Positions 23,778 through 32,200 of a stretch of DNA of 64,000 nt are shown here, one piece after another (position 1 is the stretch's first letter; each line of letters opens with the position of its first letter). The notes beneath the pieces are model-generated. The model saw only the letters and a program-made list of their open reading frames with translations. It did not search any database and was not told the DNA's origin. The translations under genes and the position numbers were made by a program. The stretch is from Micromonospora ferruginea (GTDB lineage: Bacteria > Actinomycetota > Actinomycetes > Mycobacteriales > Micromonosporaceae). Where the stretch lies: assembly GCF_013694245.2 (NCBI RefSeq), contig NZ_CP059322.2:5153001-5217000 (forward strand), read 5' to 3'.

Positions 23778-24695
23778 ATGGGTACGCGTACCTTCCGGAC
23801 CGCCGTCGTCCGCACCCCGGACGGCCCCGGCGCCATCGAGATCGTCGACGTCCCGCTGCGCGAGCCCGGCCCCGGCGAGGTCCGGGTGCGGATCGCCGGC
23901 GCAGGGGTCAACCCCGTCGACCTCGCGGTCGCCGGCGGCTACTTCCACAGCCTGGGGCTGATCCGGCAGCCGCACCACACCGGGCTCGGTTGGGACTTCG
24001 CCGGCACGGTCGAGGCCGCCGGTCCCGGCGTCGACCTGGCCGTCGGCACTCCGGTCGCCGGTGTGCTGATCGGGTTCGACCGCGACTTCGGCACGTACGC
24101 CGAGCAGCTCGTCCTGCCGGCCGCCGACCTGGCCGTCGTACCGGACGGGTTGGACCTGGTCGCGGCGGCGACGGTGCCGCTCAACGGGCTGGCCGCGGCG
24201 CAGGTCGTCGACCTGCTCGGAGACGCGCCGGCCGGCGCCGACCGGCTGCTGGTGACCGGCGCGGCCGGCGCGGTCGGGGCGTACCTCCTCTCGCTGGCGC
24301 CGGAGCGGGGCTGGCGGGTCACCGGCCTGGCCCGCGCGGCGGACGAGGATTTCGTGCGGAGCCTCGGCGCCGGCTTCACCACGGCGGCCGAGCCGGGCTG
24401 GGACGCGGTGGCCGACGCCGCCAACCTCCAGGAGCAGGCGTTCGCGCTGGTCCGGGACGGCGGGGCGTACGTCGGGGTCCGGCCGAACGCCCGGCCGGCC
24501 GCGGATCGCGGCGTCACCGTCGCGGCCGTGGACACGCACGCCGACGGCCGCCGACTGGCCGACCTGCTCACCCGCGCCGCGACCGGCGAGCTGCCGACCC
24601 GGGTGCACGCGGTGCTGCCGCTGGACCGGGCGGCGGACGCCCACCGGGCGGCGGCCAAAGGCGGGGTACGCGGCCGCTACGTGCTCCGGCCCTGA
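23778..24695 (+). CDS. Zinc-free MDR-family oxidoreductase (quinone reductase-like)
   Basis: A 305-residue medium-chain dehydrogenase/reductase. The N-terminal GroES-like part (1-120) contains RIAGAGVNPVDLAVAGGY and GWDFAGTVEAAGPGVD, and lacks the catalytic zinc cysteines, as in quinone reductases. The NADP Rossmann motif is LLVTGAAGAVGAYLLSLA (near 155). The ATG at 23778 has AAGGAGC upstream. The divergent HxlR gene probably controls it. The substrate is likely a quinone or enone, by family only. Confidence 0.9.
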   Translation: MGTRTFRTAVVRTPDGPGAIEIVDVPLREPGPGEVRVRIAGAGVNPVDLAVAGGYFHSLGLIRQPHHTGLGWDFAGTVEAAGPGVDLAVGTPVAGVLIGFDRDFGTYAEQLVLPAADLAVVPDGLDLVAAATVPLNGLAAAQVVDLLGDAPAGADRLLVTGAAGAVGAYLLSLAPERGWRVTGLARAADEDFVRSLGAGFTTAAEPGWDAVADAANLQEQAFALVRDGGAYVGVRPNARPAADRGVTVAAVDTHADGRRLADLLTRAATGELPTRVHAVLPLDRAADAHRAAAKGGVRGRYVLRP

Positions 24696-25378
24696 CCGCT
24701 GCCCGCGGCCGGGAGCACCTGGATGTGCTCCGCGCCCCGCTCGGTGAACCACGCCTCCAGGTCGGTGCCGTCGAGCGACCGGCTGCGGTCCTCGTCGACC
24801 AGGACCGGGCCGATCACCGCCCCCTTCGCGCCCTCGAACTCGCACCCGGCCATCGCCGCGCCGGTCAACACCGTGGGCATGGTCGCGCCGCCCAGCGTGG
24901 CCCACCGCAGGCTGGCGAGCTCCAGGTTGGCTCCGCGCAGGTCGGTCCGGTAGAGCTTGGCCGAGTTGAGGATCGCGTGACCGAGGTCGGCGCCGGTCAG
25001 GACGGCGTCGTCGAGCACCGCCGCGAACAGCCGCGCCGCCCGGAGCCGGACGTTCGGCGCGGCGCAGCCGACCAGTTCCGCCTTGGTCAGGTCGGCGAAG
25101 CTGAGATCGGCGTCGGCCAGCTCCGCGTTGCCGAGGTTGGCACCGCCGAGGTTGGCGTCCTCCAGCCGTACGCCGGTCAGGCCGGCGCCGACCAGGTAGG
25201 CGTCGGTCAGGTCGATGGTGCTCAGGTCGGCACCACGGAAGTCCAGGAAGTCGCCCGACAGGTAGGCCGTGGGGTCCGCGGCGAGGGCGGCGAACCACTC
25301 CTGGAGCGCCTCCCGGGCCTCGGGGCTGTCCGGCCACCGGGTCACGTCGGCGCTGCCCTGCTTGTACCTGCTGCTCAT
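24677..25378 (-). CDS. Pentapeptide-repeat protein, candidate immunity protein
   Basis: A 233-residue protein. After an ~40-residue helical start, residues about 45-185 are pentapeptide repeats of the A(D/N)LXX type (FRGADLSTIDLTDAYLVGAG, ANLGGANLGNAELADADLSF, LRGANLELASLRWATLGGAT), which form a right-handed quadrilateral beta-helix. The last ~45 residues leave the pattern. The ATG overlaps the stop of the putative toxin by four bases (ATGA), the strict coupling typical of toxin-immunity pairs. Related repeat proteins (Qnr, MfpA) mimic DNA; here an immunity role is inferred from position. Confidence 0.85.
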   Translation of the reverse strand: MSSRYKQGSADVTRWPDSPEAREALQEWFAALAADPTAYLSGDFLDFRGADLSTIDLTDAYLVGAGLTGVRLEDANLGGANLGNAELADADLSFADLTKAELVGCAAPNVRLRAARLFAAVLDDAVLTGADLGHAILNSAKLYRTDLRGANLELASLRWATLGGATMPTVLTGAAMAGCEFEGAKGAVIGPVLVDEDRSRSLDGTDLEAWFTERGAEHIQVLPAAGSGQGRST

Positions 25379-26079
25379 TCGAGGAACACCACCTTGCCGT
25401 CCAGGTCCGGATTACCGGATACCCGTCTCTTCAGGTCGGCCAGGGAGCCCGGGGACAGGTTCTTGCTGTCGATGATGACACGTTGACCGCCGGCCACCTC
25501 GTCGGACAGCTTCTGCTCGGTCTCGTTGCCGTCGTAGCGTCCCCGCGTGCCCTCGGGCATCGGCTGGCCGGCCTGCCGGCCAGCCGGGAACGTGTCGACC
25601 GGGCTCTTGACGTCCCAGTAGTCGCCGTTGGCGTCGACGAACTCGCCCTGGTCCCGCTGGAAGGCGGGATCGGAGTTGTCCAACTCGGCCCGCCGGATCG
25701 GGCCCGGGATCTTGCCCTGTGCCTCGGCTTCCAGCCCGACCTCCGCCTCGCGGCGCGACTTGGCGCTCACCTTCCCGTTGTGGGCGGGGTCGGCGGCGAG
25801 TTCCTGCACCCGGGCGTCGTACTCGGGGGTGCCGGGCCTGGGCGTCTGGGATCCGCCGTCGCCGCCGGGCCGTCCCGGGGAACCACCCTGGTCACCGCCC
25901 GGGCGACCCTGGCGTGCCTCGTCGGCGATGGTGTCCTGCGCCCGGCCGACGTTCTCCGGGACCTCGGTGCCGCGCCGCCGCCCGGGTGAGGCGCCGGTGC
26001 CGTCGCCCTCGCCGTCACCGTCGCCGTGCGGGCGGGGTGCGTCCGGGCCGTCTCCGTGGGGGGTCTTGGGTCTCGCCAT
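25375..26079 (-). CDS. Putative secreted nuclease toxin (C-terminal toxin module)
   Basis: A 234-residue protein. Residues 1-85 are a Gly/Asp/Pro/Arg-rich linker (DGDGEGDGTGASPGRRRGTE) without structure, as found between carrier and toxin in polymorphic toxins. The compact end (about 90-234) holds EVGLEAEAQGKIPGP, then EFVDANGDYWDVKSP, then GQRVIIDSKNLS; the spaced Glu, D and DVK resemble the PD-(D/E)XK nuclease core. It begins two codons after, and in the same frame as, the amber stop of the WXG carrier gene, with no good ribosome site of its own. Nuclease activity is predicted only. Confidence 0.7.
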   Translation of the reverse strand: MARPKTPHGDGPDAPRPHGDGDGEGDGTGASPGRRRGTEVPENVGRAQDTIADEARQGRPGGDQGGSPGRPGGDGGSQTPRPGTPEYDARVQELAADPAHNGKVSAKSRREAEVGLEAEAQGKIPGPIRRAELDNSDPAFQRDQGEFVDANGDYWDVKSPVDTFPAGRQAGQPMPEGTRGRYDGNETEQKLSDEVAGGQRVIIDSKNLSPGSLADLKRRVSGNPDLDGKVVFLE

Positions 26080-26085
26080 GCGCGG

Positions 26086-26787
26086 CTAGCCGTCCAGGAG
26101 TGCGGAGAGGTTGGTCAGGCTGCTGATCAGCGCCATGACGTAGGTCAGGATGCGGCCGGCCCACTTCACGACCGCGGCGGCGATCTGCGACGCGATCACC
26201 GGGATGGTGACCACGAAGATGGCCTCGACGGCCCACACGATCACGCGGGCCACCAGGTCGGCGATGAGGTCCCGGACGATGTCGCGGGTGAACATCACCA
26301 GGTTGCCGGCGGCCTGGGTGGCGGCGGCCATGGCGGCGGACACGCCGCCGAGCCCGTTGATCGCCTCCACGTTGTGTTCCATCAGGTTGTGGTAGGCGTC
26401 GGCGGCCCGCCCCTGCCAGTGCGGGGTGTCGCCGTCCACGAAGGACTTCAGGTCGGTCGCCATGCCCTGGAGTGCGGCGGCCATGTTGTCCCAGGTGGCG
26501 GCGTGCGAGGCGACGACGTCCGGCATGCCGGTCAGCTCGTCGAGGACCTGCCGCAGCGGCTCGAAGTATTCCATCGCCCAGCCCAGCCCGTTGGCCAGCA
26601 ACGCGCTCAGCGGGTCCATCACGGTCGCGGCGACCTCGACGCCGAACGCCGCGCCGGCGATCAGGTCGTCGACCCAGCCCTGGCTGTGGATGGCGTCGAC
26701 CAGCCCCTGGCAACTGTCGGCCAGGGCCGCGCCGGTCCACGGCTTGCGGGTGGAGACGACGTCGGCGACCAGCGACGTGTCGCTCAC
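26086..26787 (-). CDS. WXG100-like type VII secretion carrier protein
   Basis: A 233-residue protein. The central helical hairpin contains the WXG motif as DTPHWQGRAADAYHNLMEHN (near 125), with long amphipathic helices on both sides, matching ESX/T7SS substrates. The last ~65 residues are hydrophobic (IVWAVEAIFVVTIPVIASQI and VVKWAGRILTYVMALISSL) and could insert into a membrane. It ends at a TAG stop; the same reading frame continues into the toxin after two codons. The GTG start overlaps the stop of the EspC-like gene by four bases. No T7SS machinery gene is in the window. Confidence 0.75.
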   Translation of the reverse strand: MSDTSLVADVVSTRKPWTGAALADSCQGLVDAIHSQGWVDDLIAGAAFGVEVAATVMDPLSALLANGLGWAMEYFEPLRQVLDELTGMPDVVASHAATWDNMAAALQGMATDLKSFVDGDTPHWQGRAADAYHNLMEHNVEAINGLGGVSAAMAAATQAAGNLVMFTRDIVRDLIADLVARVIVWAVEAIFVVTIPVIASQIAAAVVKWAGRILTYVMALISSLTNLSALLDG

Positions 26788-27113
26788 GGCGTCGCCCCCG
26801 TCAACCCGCCACCCGCCTTGCGGACCACGGCGTCGGCGTCCGCGTCGGCGCTGTCGTAGTTGTCGGCGGTGGTCCGCAGCCCGGCGACGACCAACGACAG
26901 GTTCTCCTCCACGTACGCGATCAGCTCGTCCTGCCGCTGGTGCCGGCCCTCCAGGATCGCCGGCAGCCAACTGCACAGCAGCCCGTACGCGGAGTCGTCC
27001 CGGGCGATGTGCGCGCTGGCGGTCTTCACCGCGTCGAAGCGGGCCCGCACGGCGTCGACGTTGCGGGAGTGCGCGCGGATCTGGTCGGCGTCGACCGCGA
27101 ACCCACCGGACAT
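26784..27113 (-). CDS. EspC-like type VII secretion target protein
   Basis: A 109-residue helical protein of the ESX-1 EspC/DUF2580-like family. The start GGFAVDADQIRAHSRNVDAV is typical of actinomycete members, followed by a long helix and a C-terminal YDSAD, which matches the YxxxD/E export signal of type VII substrates. It is encoded directly before the WXG carrier (GTGA overlap) and probably forms the secretion heterodimer with it. Length is normal for the family. Confidence 0.85.
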   Translation of the reverse strand: MSGGFAVDADQIRAHSRNVDAVRARFDAVKTASAHIARDDSAYGLLCSWLPAILEGRHQRQDELIAYVEENLSLVVAGLRTTADNYDSADADADAVVRKAGGGLTGATP

Positions 27114-27118
27114 CCCGC

Positions 27119-27559
27119 TCACCACCGGCCGGACTGGTCGTCGGCGCCGCCGTCGGTCGCCGGGTCGGGGTCGCGCAGCCGCTGACCGACCCGCTCGGCG
27201 ATGGCCCGGCCGGCGGCCGAGTCGGTGCCCACCGTGTCGGCGATGATGTCCTGCGACCGGTCGGCGAGCTGCCGCTTCGCCTCGCGGATGGTGTCCATGA
27301 CGGTCCGGGCCACCACGTCCGGTGCGAGCCGCTGGCTGCGTGGGCCCAACCGGAGGTCGCACAGCGCCCCACCGGAGTCGACGGTCACCTCGCACACGCC
27401 GTTGCCGTCGGCGGCCGTGACCCGCAGCTCCTGGAGCCGGTCGCTCATCGCCTTGGTGTCGGCCGCGAGCTGGTCGATGCGCCCCTTCCAGGCCGCCAGT
27501 CGTTCGACGGCGCCGTCCGGATCCAGCAGGCCACCCGGGTTCGCGAAGCCGACCCCCAT
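27119..27559 (-). CDS. YbaB/EbfC-family protein of the type VII effector operon
   Basis: A 146-residue protein with the YbaB/EbfC layout: N-terminal helix (ERLAAWKGRIDQLAADTKAM), a central beta-hairpin (LRVTAADGNGVCEVTVDSGG) and a C-terminal helix (PDVVARTVMDTIREAKRQLA). Classical YbaB is a nucleoid protein, but in actinomycetes paralogues are often found next to WXG/EspC genes. Being first in this five-gene operon, it may assist the secreted complex. The ATG at 27559 follows GGGGGA. Confidence 0.82.
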   Translation of the reverse strand: MGVGFANPGGLLDPDGAVERLAAWKGRIDQLAADTKAMSDRLQELRVTAADGNGVCEVTVDSGGALCDLRLGPRSQRLAPDVVARTVMDTIREAKRQLADRSQDIIADTVGTDSAAGRAIAERVGQRLRDPDPATDGGADDQSGRW

Positions 27560-27652
27560 GTGTCCCCCGATACCTTCCCATGATCACGCCTGGCGGGAGG
27601 AGGCTAACACCGCATCCATGCGGGTGACTACGGCCCGTACGGAGCCCGACAG

Positions 27653-28114
27653 TCAGCCGGACCGTCGGGTGTGGTGGGTGAGCACCCGGCTCAGCAGGCC
27701 GGTGAGCTGCTCGCGTTCGCCCGGCGACAGCGGTGCGAGCAGCTCGTCCTGCACGGCGGCGAGCTGCTTCTCCAGCCGCCGGAGCCGCCGGCGCCCGGTC
27801 GGTGTGACGGTGATGACGTTGCGCCGGCGGTCGGCCGGGTCCGGGGCGCGCTCCACGAGGTCACGCTCGGCGAGTTCGTTGAGCGCCGCCACCACGTCGC
27901 TGGTGTGGATGCCGCTGCGCCTCGCGAGCGCCGCCTGACTGGCGGGCCCGAACTCGTCGAGCGTCGCCAGCAGCCGGAAGTGGTAGCCGCGGGCGTCGAC
28001 CGCGGCGAGTCCGTCGCTCACCAGCCGGCCGGCCCGGACGGCGGTCTGGGTGAGCAGCCAGCTCGGCAGCGCGGCCAGGCGGGCGGGCACGGCGTCCTGG
28101 TCCGAGGTCTCCAC
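27653..28114 (-). CDS. MarR-family transcriptional regulator
   Basis: A 153-residue dimeric winged-helix repressor. The DNA-binding part is ASQAALARRSGIHTSDVVAA (near 60-80) and the wing DPADRRRNVITVTPTGRRRL is the MarR signature. N- and C-terminal helices form the dimer. The GTG start at 28114 is directly opposite an epoxide hydrolase gene, and the 90-bp space between them carries several CCAACG/CGTTGG half-sites, so it probably represses both until an aromatic or electrophilic ligand binds. Confidence 0.92.
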   Translation of the reverse strand: METSDQDAVPARLAALPSWLLTQTAVRAGRLVSDGLAAVDARGYHFRLLATLDEFGPASQAALARRSGIHTSDVVAALNELAERDLVERAPDPADRRRNVITVTPTGRRRLRRLEKQLAAVQDELLAPLSPGEREQLTGLLSRVLTHHTRRSG

Positions 28115-28135
28115 GTGACCAGCCTAACAAATCCA

Positions 28136-28193
28136 TTGGTACGACCAACGAATCGGCCTTACGTTGGTGCGGCAAACGTTAGGGGCACCAACG
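28136..28193. promoter_or_regulatory. MarR operator region with CCAAC/GTTGG half-sites
   Basis: Two inverted repeats lie in the divergent promoter: TTGGT-ACG-ACCAA (28136-28148) and CGTTGGTGC (28162-28170) with GCACCAACG (28185-28193). The shared half-site suggests two binding positions for the MarR dimer, covering the promoters of both genes. Confidence 0.65.
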
Positions 28194-28205
28194 AAAGGTT
28201 GAGTC

Positions 28206-29297
28206 GTGATCACACCGTTCCGGATCCACGTTCCGCAGGCCGACCTCGACGACCTGGCCGACCGGCTGGCCCGCACCCGCTGGCCCGACGAACTACCCGA
28301 CGCCGGCTGGGACCACGGCATCCCACTGGAGCGGGTACGCGAGCTGGCCGAGCACTGGCGCACCGGCTACGACTGGCGCGCGCACGAGGCGGAACTCAAC
28401 AGGTACCCGCAGTTCACCACCGAGATCGACGGGCAGAACATCCACTTCCTGCACGTCCGCGCCACCGACCCGGACGCGCTGCCGCTGCTCCTCACCCACG
28501 GCTGGCCCGGCTCGGTCGTCGAGTTCCTCGACGTGCTCGAACCACTGTCCGAACGGTTCCACCTGGTCGTCCCGTCGATACCCGGATTCGGCTTCTCCGG
28601 CCCCACCCGGGAACGCGGCTGGAACGTCGACCGCGTCGCCCGCGCCTGGGCCGAACTGATGCGCCGGCTCGGCTACCAGCGCTACGGCGCGCAGGGCGGC
28701 GACTGGGGCTCGGTGATCTCCACCCGGCTGGGCGGCGTCGACCCCGAGCACGTCGTCGGCGTACACCTCAACTACCTGCCCACGCCCCCACCGCCCGACT
28801 GGACCGGCGAGGCCGAGCTGTCCGAGCCGGACCGGGCCCGGCTGGCCCGGATCCGGCAGCTCATGGCGCAACGCCACCCGCACCAGATCCTCTACGCCGC
28901 CCGCCCGCAGACCGTCTCGTACGCGCTGAACGACTCGCCCGCCGGCCAGCTCGCCTGGATCGCCGAGAAGTTCGCCGAATGGGCCGACCCGGCGTCCACC
29001 ATCGCCGTCGACCGTGTCCTCACCGACGTCTCGCTCTACTGGCTCACCCGCACCACCGCGTCCGCGGCCCGGTTCATCAAGGAGAACGCGGCCGGCGGGC
29101 CACCGCCGCCCTGCCCGCCGCCGGTCGGCGTCGCCGTCTTCGCCCACGACATCACCCGGCCGGTCCGCGCGCTCGCCGAACGGGCGTACCCGATCCGGCA
29201 CTGGAGCGAGTTCGACCGGGGCGGCCACTTCGCCGCGCTGGAGGTGCCCGACCTGTTCGCCGCGGACGTCCGCGCGTTCTTCCAGGACCTCGGATGA
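28206..29297 (+). CDS. Epoxide hydrolase (EHN domain, alpha/beta hydrolase)
   Basis: A 363-residue microsomal-type epoxide hydrolase that opens epoxides to diols. The N-terminal EHN domain (1-105) starts PFRIHVPQADLDDLADRLAR. The hydrolase core has the oxyanion-hole HGWPGS (near 98), the nucleophile Asp in AQGGDWGSVIS (near 165), tyrosines in the cap, and a C-terminal catalytic His in FDRGGHFAALE (near 342). Length and motifs are complete. The GTG start at 28206 has AAAGG upstream. Probably controlled by the divergent MarR regulator. Confidence 0.94.
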   Translation: MITPFRIHVPQADLDDLADRLARTRWPDELPDAGWDHGIPLERVRELAEHWRTGYDWRAHEAELNRYPQFTTEIDGQNIHFLHVRATDPDALPLLLTHGWPGSVVEFLDVLEPLSERFHLVVPSIPGFGFSGPTRERGWNVDRVARAWAELMRRLGYQRYGAQGGDWGSVISTRLGGVDPEHVVGVHLNYLPTPPPPDWTGEAELSEPDRARLARIRQLMAQRHPHQILYAARPQTVSYALNDSPAGQLAWIAEKFAEWADPASTIAVDRVLTDVSLYWLTRTTASAARFIKENAAGGPPPPCPPPVGVAVFAHDITRPVRALAERAYPIRHWSEFDRGGHFAALEVPDLFAADVRAFFQDLG

Positions 29298-29299
29298 CG

Positions 29300-32200
29300 T
29301 CAGCAGCGCACCGCGACCCGGCCGACCAGCCGGGCGGCGGCCTCGGGCGGCACGTCCCGCCCGCCGTCGATCTCCAACGCCAGCAGACCCTGGTCCAGGC
29401 CGACGAGCAGCGTGCCGTCCACCGCGCAGCAGGTGAGCGCCGGGTGGTAGACGGGAATGGTGTGCACCGCCCGGCCGGTGGACGGGTCCCAGATCCGTAC
29501 CGTCCGGTCCCGGCTGGTCGAGGCGAGCAGGTCCCGCCCGCCGACGCGCACCAGGCTCAGGCCGGTCACGGCCGCGGTGTGACCGGTGAACCCGCCCGCC
29601 GGCTGGCCCCACTCCGCGTCCCACAGGCGGATCGTGTGGTCCGCGCTGGCCGACGCCAGCATCCGCCGACCGGCCACGATCAGCCCGCAGAGCGCGGTGA
29701 CCGCGTCCTGGTGGCCCTGTTGCGTCCAGACCGGGGTGTCCCGGCCGGCCCACAGCATCACGGTGCCGCTCTTGTCCGCCGAGGCGAGCGCCTCCACACC
29801 GGGCCACCGGACCGTCGCGAGGGCGGTCACCCAGGCCCGGGTGACGTGCCCCAGCAGGACCGTCCGCACGGCCCCGGTCTGCGGATGCCACACCCGGATG
29901 GCCTGGTCGTCGCCGGCCGACGCGATCAGCGTCTCGCCGTCGATGACGATCGGGCAGACCGCCGCGACCGGGGCGTGGTGCTCGGTCATCGACCCCGCCA
30001 GCTCGCCGTGCCGCACGCTCCACGACCCGACCGTGTTGTCGTCCTGCGCGGTGACGAGCAGCGGCTCCTCGACGTCGGCGACCGCGCACATCGCGTTGAC
30101 CGGCCCGCCGGGTGTCGGGATCTCCCGCAGCCGCTCGCCGGTGGCGGCGTCCCAGAGCCACACCCGGCCGTCGGCGCCACCGGAGGCGACGAGACCGGGG
30201 CGCTCGTCGGGAACCGTGCAGAGGCTGTGCACCGGGCCGAGCCGGTCCCGCTCGGCGACCGTGTCCGGCCGGCCGCCGGCCGGGTCCCACAACCGGACCG
30301 TGCCGTCGTCACCCGCCGTCGCCAACATCCGGTCCTTCGCGGTCCGCAGCTCGCACACCGCGCGGATCCAGCTCGCATGTCCCCGCAGGCTCGGCCGGCT
30401 GGTCCAGGTCGGCACGTCCCACACCCGGATCAGCCCGTCCTCGCCGGTCGACACGAGCAGACAGCCCTCGTCGACCTCGACGGTGCACAGGTCGGTGACG
30501 GGTCCCTCGGTCTCCAGGACGTGGACGCAGTCGCCGGTCTCCGGATCCCAGAGCCGGACCGTGCCGTCGTAGCCGGCCGAGGCGAGCAGCGTGCCGCCCG
30601 GCGACCGGACCGCGTAGAGGGTGGTCACCCAGCCGACGTGGCCGGTGAGGACGAGTCTCGGCCGCGTGTCGACGGTCGGCTCCCAGACCCGGACCACGCC
30701 GTCGAAGCCGGTGGAGGCGAGCAGGTGCCGCCCGCCCGCCGGGACGTACGTCACGGCGGTCACCCATCCGGAGTGCCCGGTCAGCGCGCACCGCTGCGCC
30801 CCGGTCACCGGGTCCCACACCCGGACCGTCCGGTCGTCACCGGCCGAGGCGAGCAGGTCGCCGCCCGGCAGCGGGATGACGCAGATGTTGCGGACCCAGT
30901 CGTCGTGCCCGCGCAGCTCGTGCCGGCGCTGGCCCGACCGCGGATCCCACAGGCCCACCGTCCCGTCGTGGCTGGCGGTGGCGATCAGCGTCTCGCCCGC
31001 CCCGGTGCGGACGGCGCACAGCCCTCGGATCGTGTCGCCGTGACAGGTGAAGACCGCCTCGGACTGGTTGGTCAGCGGATCCCAGAGCCGGACCGTGCCG
31101 TCGTCACCGGCGGAGGCGAGCAGCCGCCGATCGTCCAGCTCGACGGCCGCCACGTCGTAGACGGCCTGCGAGTGCCCGTCCAGCACGCTGCGTTCCTGCC
31201 GGGGCGGGGTGTACGCCCAGCGAGCCCGATACGGCGCGCCGTCGGCCCGGATCCCGCTGCCCAGCCCGTCGAGCCGGTCGACCACCGAGAACAGGGCGGC
31301 CCGCTCGGCCGGCGCCGCCGCGACCGCCAGCGGCGTGCGGTGCAGCAGCCGCACCCGGGATCGGGAGAGCGGCGCCAGCGGTCGCTCGGTGTCGACGACC
31401 GAGAGCAACCGCTCCAGGTGTGCGTGCAGGAGATAGTCCTCGTCGGCCAGCAGCCGTTCCACGAGCCCGGCCCGCCAGGCGTGCTGGGGCAGGGAGCGCC
31501 GCAGGTAGTCGGGCACCGAGGCCCAGCCGACCTCGGCCGCCAACCCGGTCCAGGCGGCGACCAGCCGTCGCTGGTCGTCCCGGCGGGACGCCCCGGCCAG
31601 CAACGCGTCGTTGAGCGCCTGGTGGAACAGGCGGTACGCGGGCCGGCTACCGCCGCCGGTCTCCACCAGGAAGTTCGCCGCCGAGGTACGGGCGAACCCG
31701 AGAAGCTCCTCCTCGGTGACCGTGCCGCCCAGCGCGGTCACCGCGATCCGCCAGAGTGACAGCGGCAGGCCCGGCGTCTCGGCGTACGCCAGGGCGGTGA
31801 GGGCCAGCCGGGCGGACGCCGACCCGGCGGCCGGCAGCCCGGCCAGGTAGGAGTCGAGCGCGTGGGCCACGGTCGCGGTGAACGACACCGACGCCGGGTC
31901 GACCGGCTCGATGTCGCGTAACGCGTGCGCCCGGGCGACGAGACCGGCCACCAGGAAGTTTCCCTTCGCCAGCGCGGCGATACGGCGGGCCAGCGGGGCC
32001 GCCGTCGCCGGGTCGGTGTAGGGGTTGCCCGGCCGTTCCGCGCCGAGCAGCCGCAGGGTCGCCAGGGCGTAGTTGACCAGATCGGCCTCGGCGAAGTATT
32101 CCGGCGTGTCCAGGTCCACCAGCTCGACCGCCTCACCGAAGCAGGCGATCAGGTCACCCCGGTCGTCACCGCGCCGGGTGCCGACGACGACCCGGAGGCC

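Noticed and set aside
29586..31100. WD40-coding DNA as a tandem DNA repeat
   Set aside because: The periodicity is explained by the protein repeats; the copies are diverged at DNA level.
27671..31759. A 1362-codon open frame antisense to MarR and the STAND protein
   Set aside because: It is the mirror of real genes in high-GC DNA: its product is Arg/Gly/Pro/His-rich low-complexity sequence without domains, while the opposite strand encodes clear motifs.
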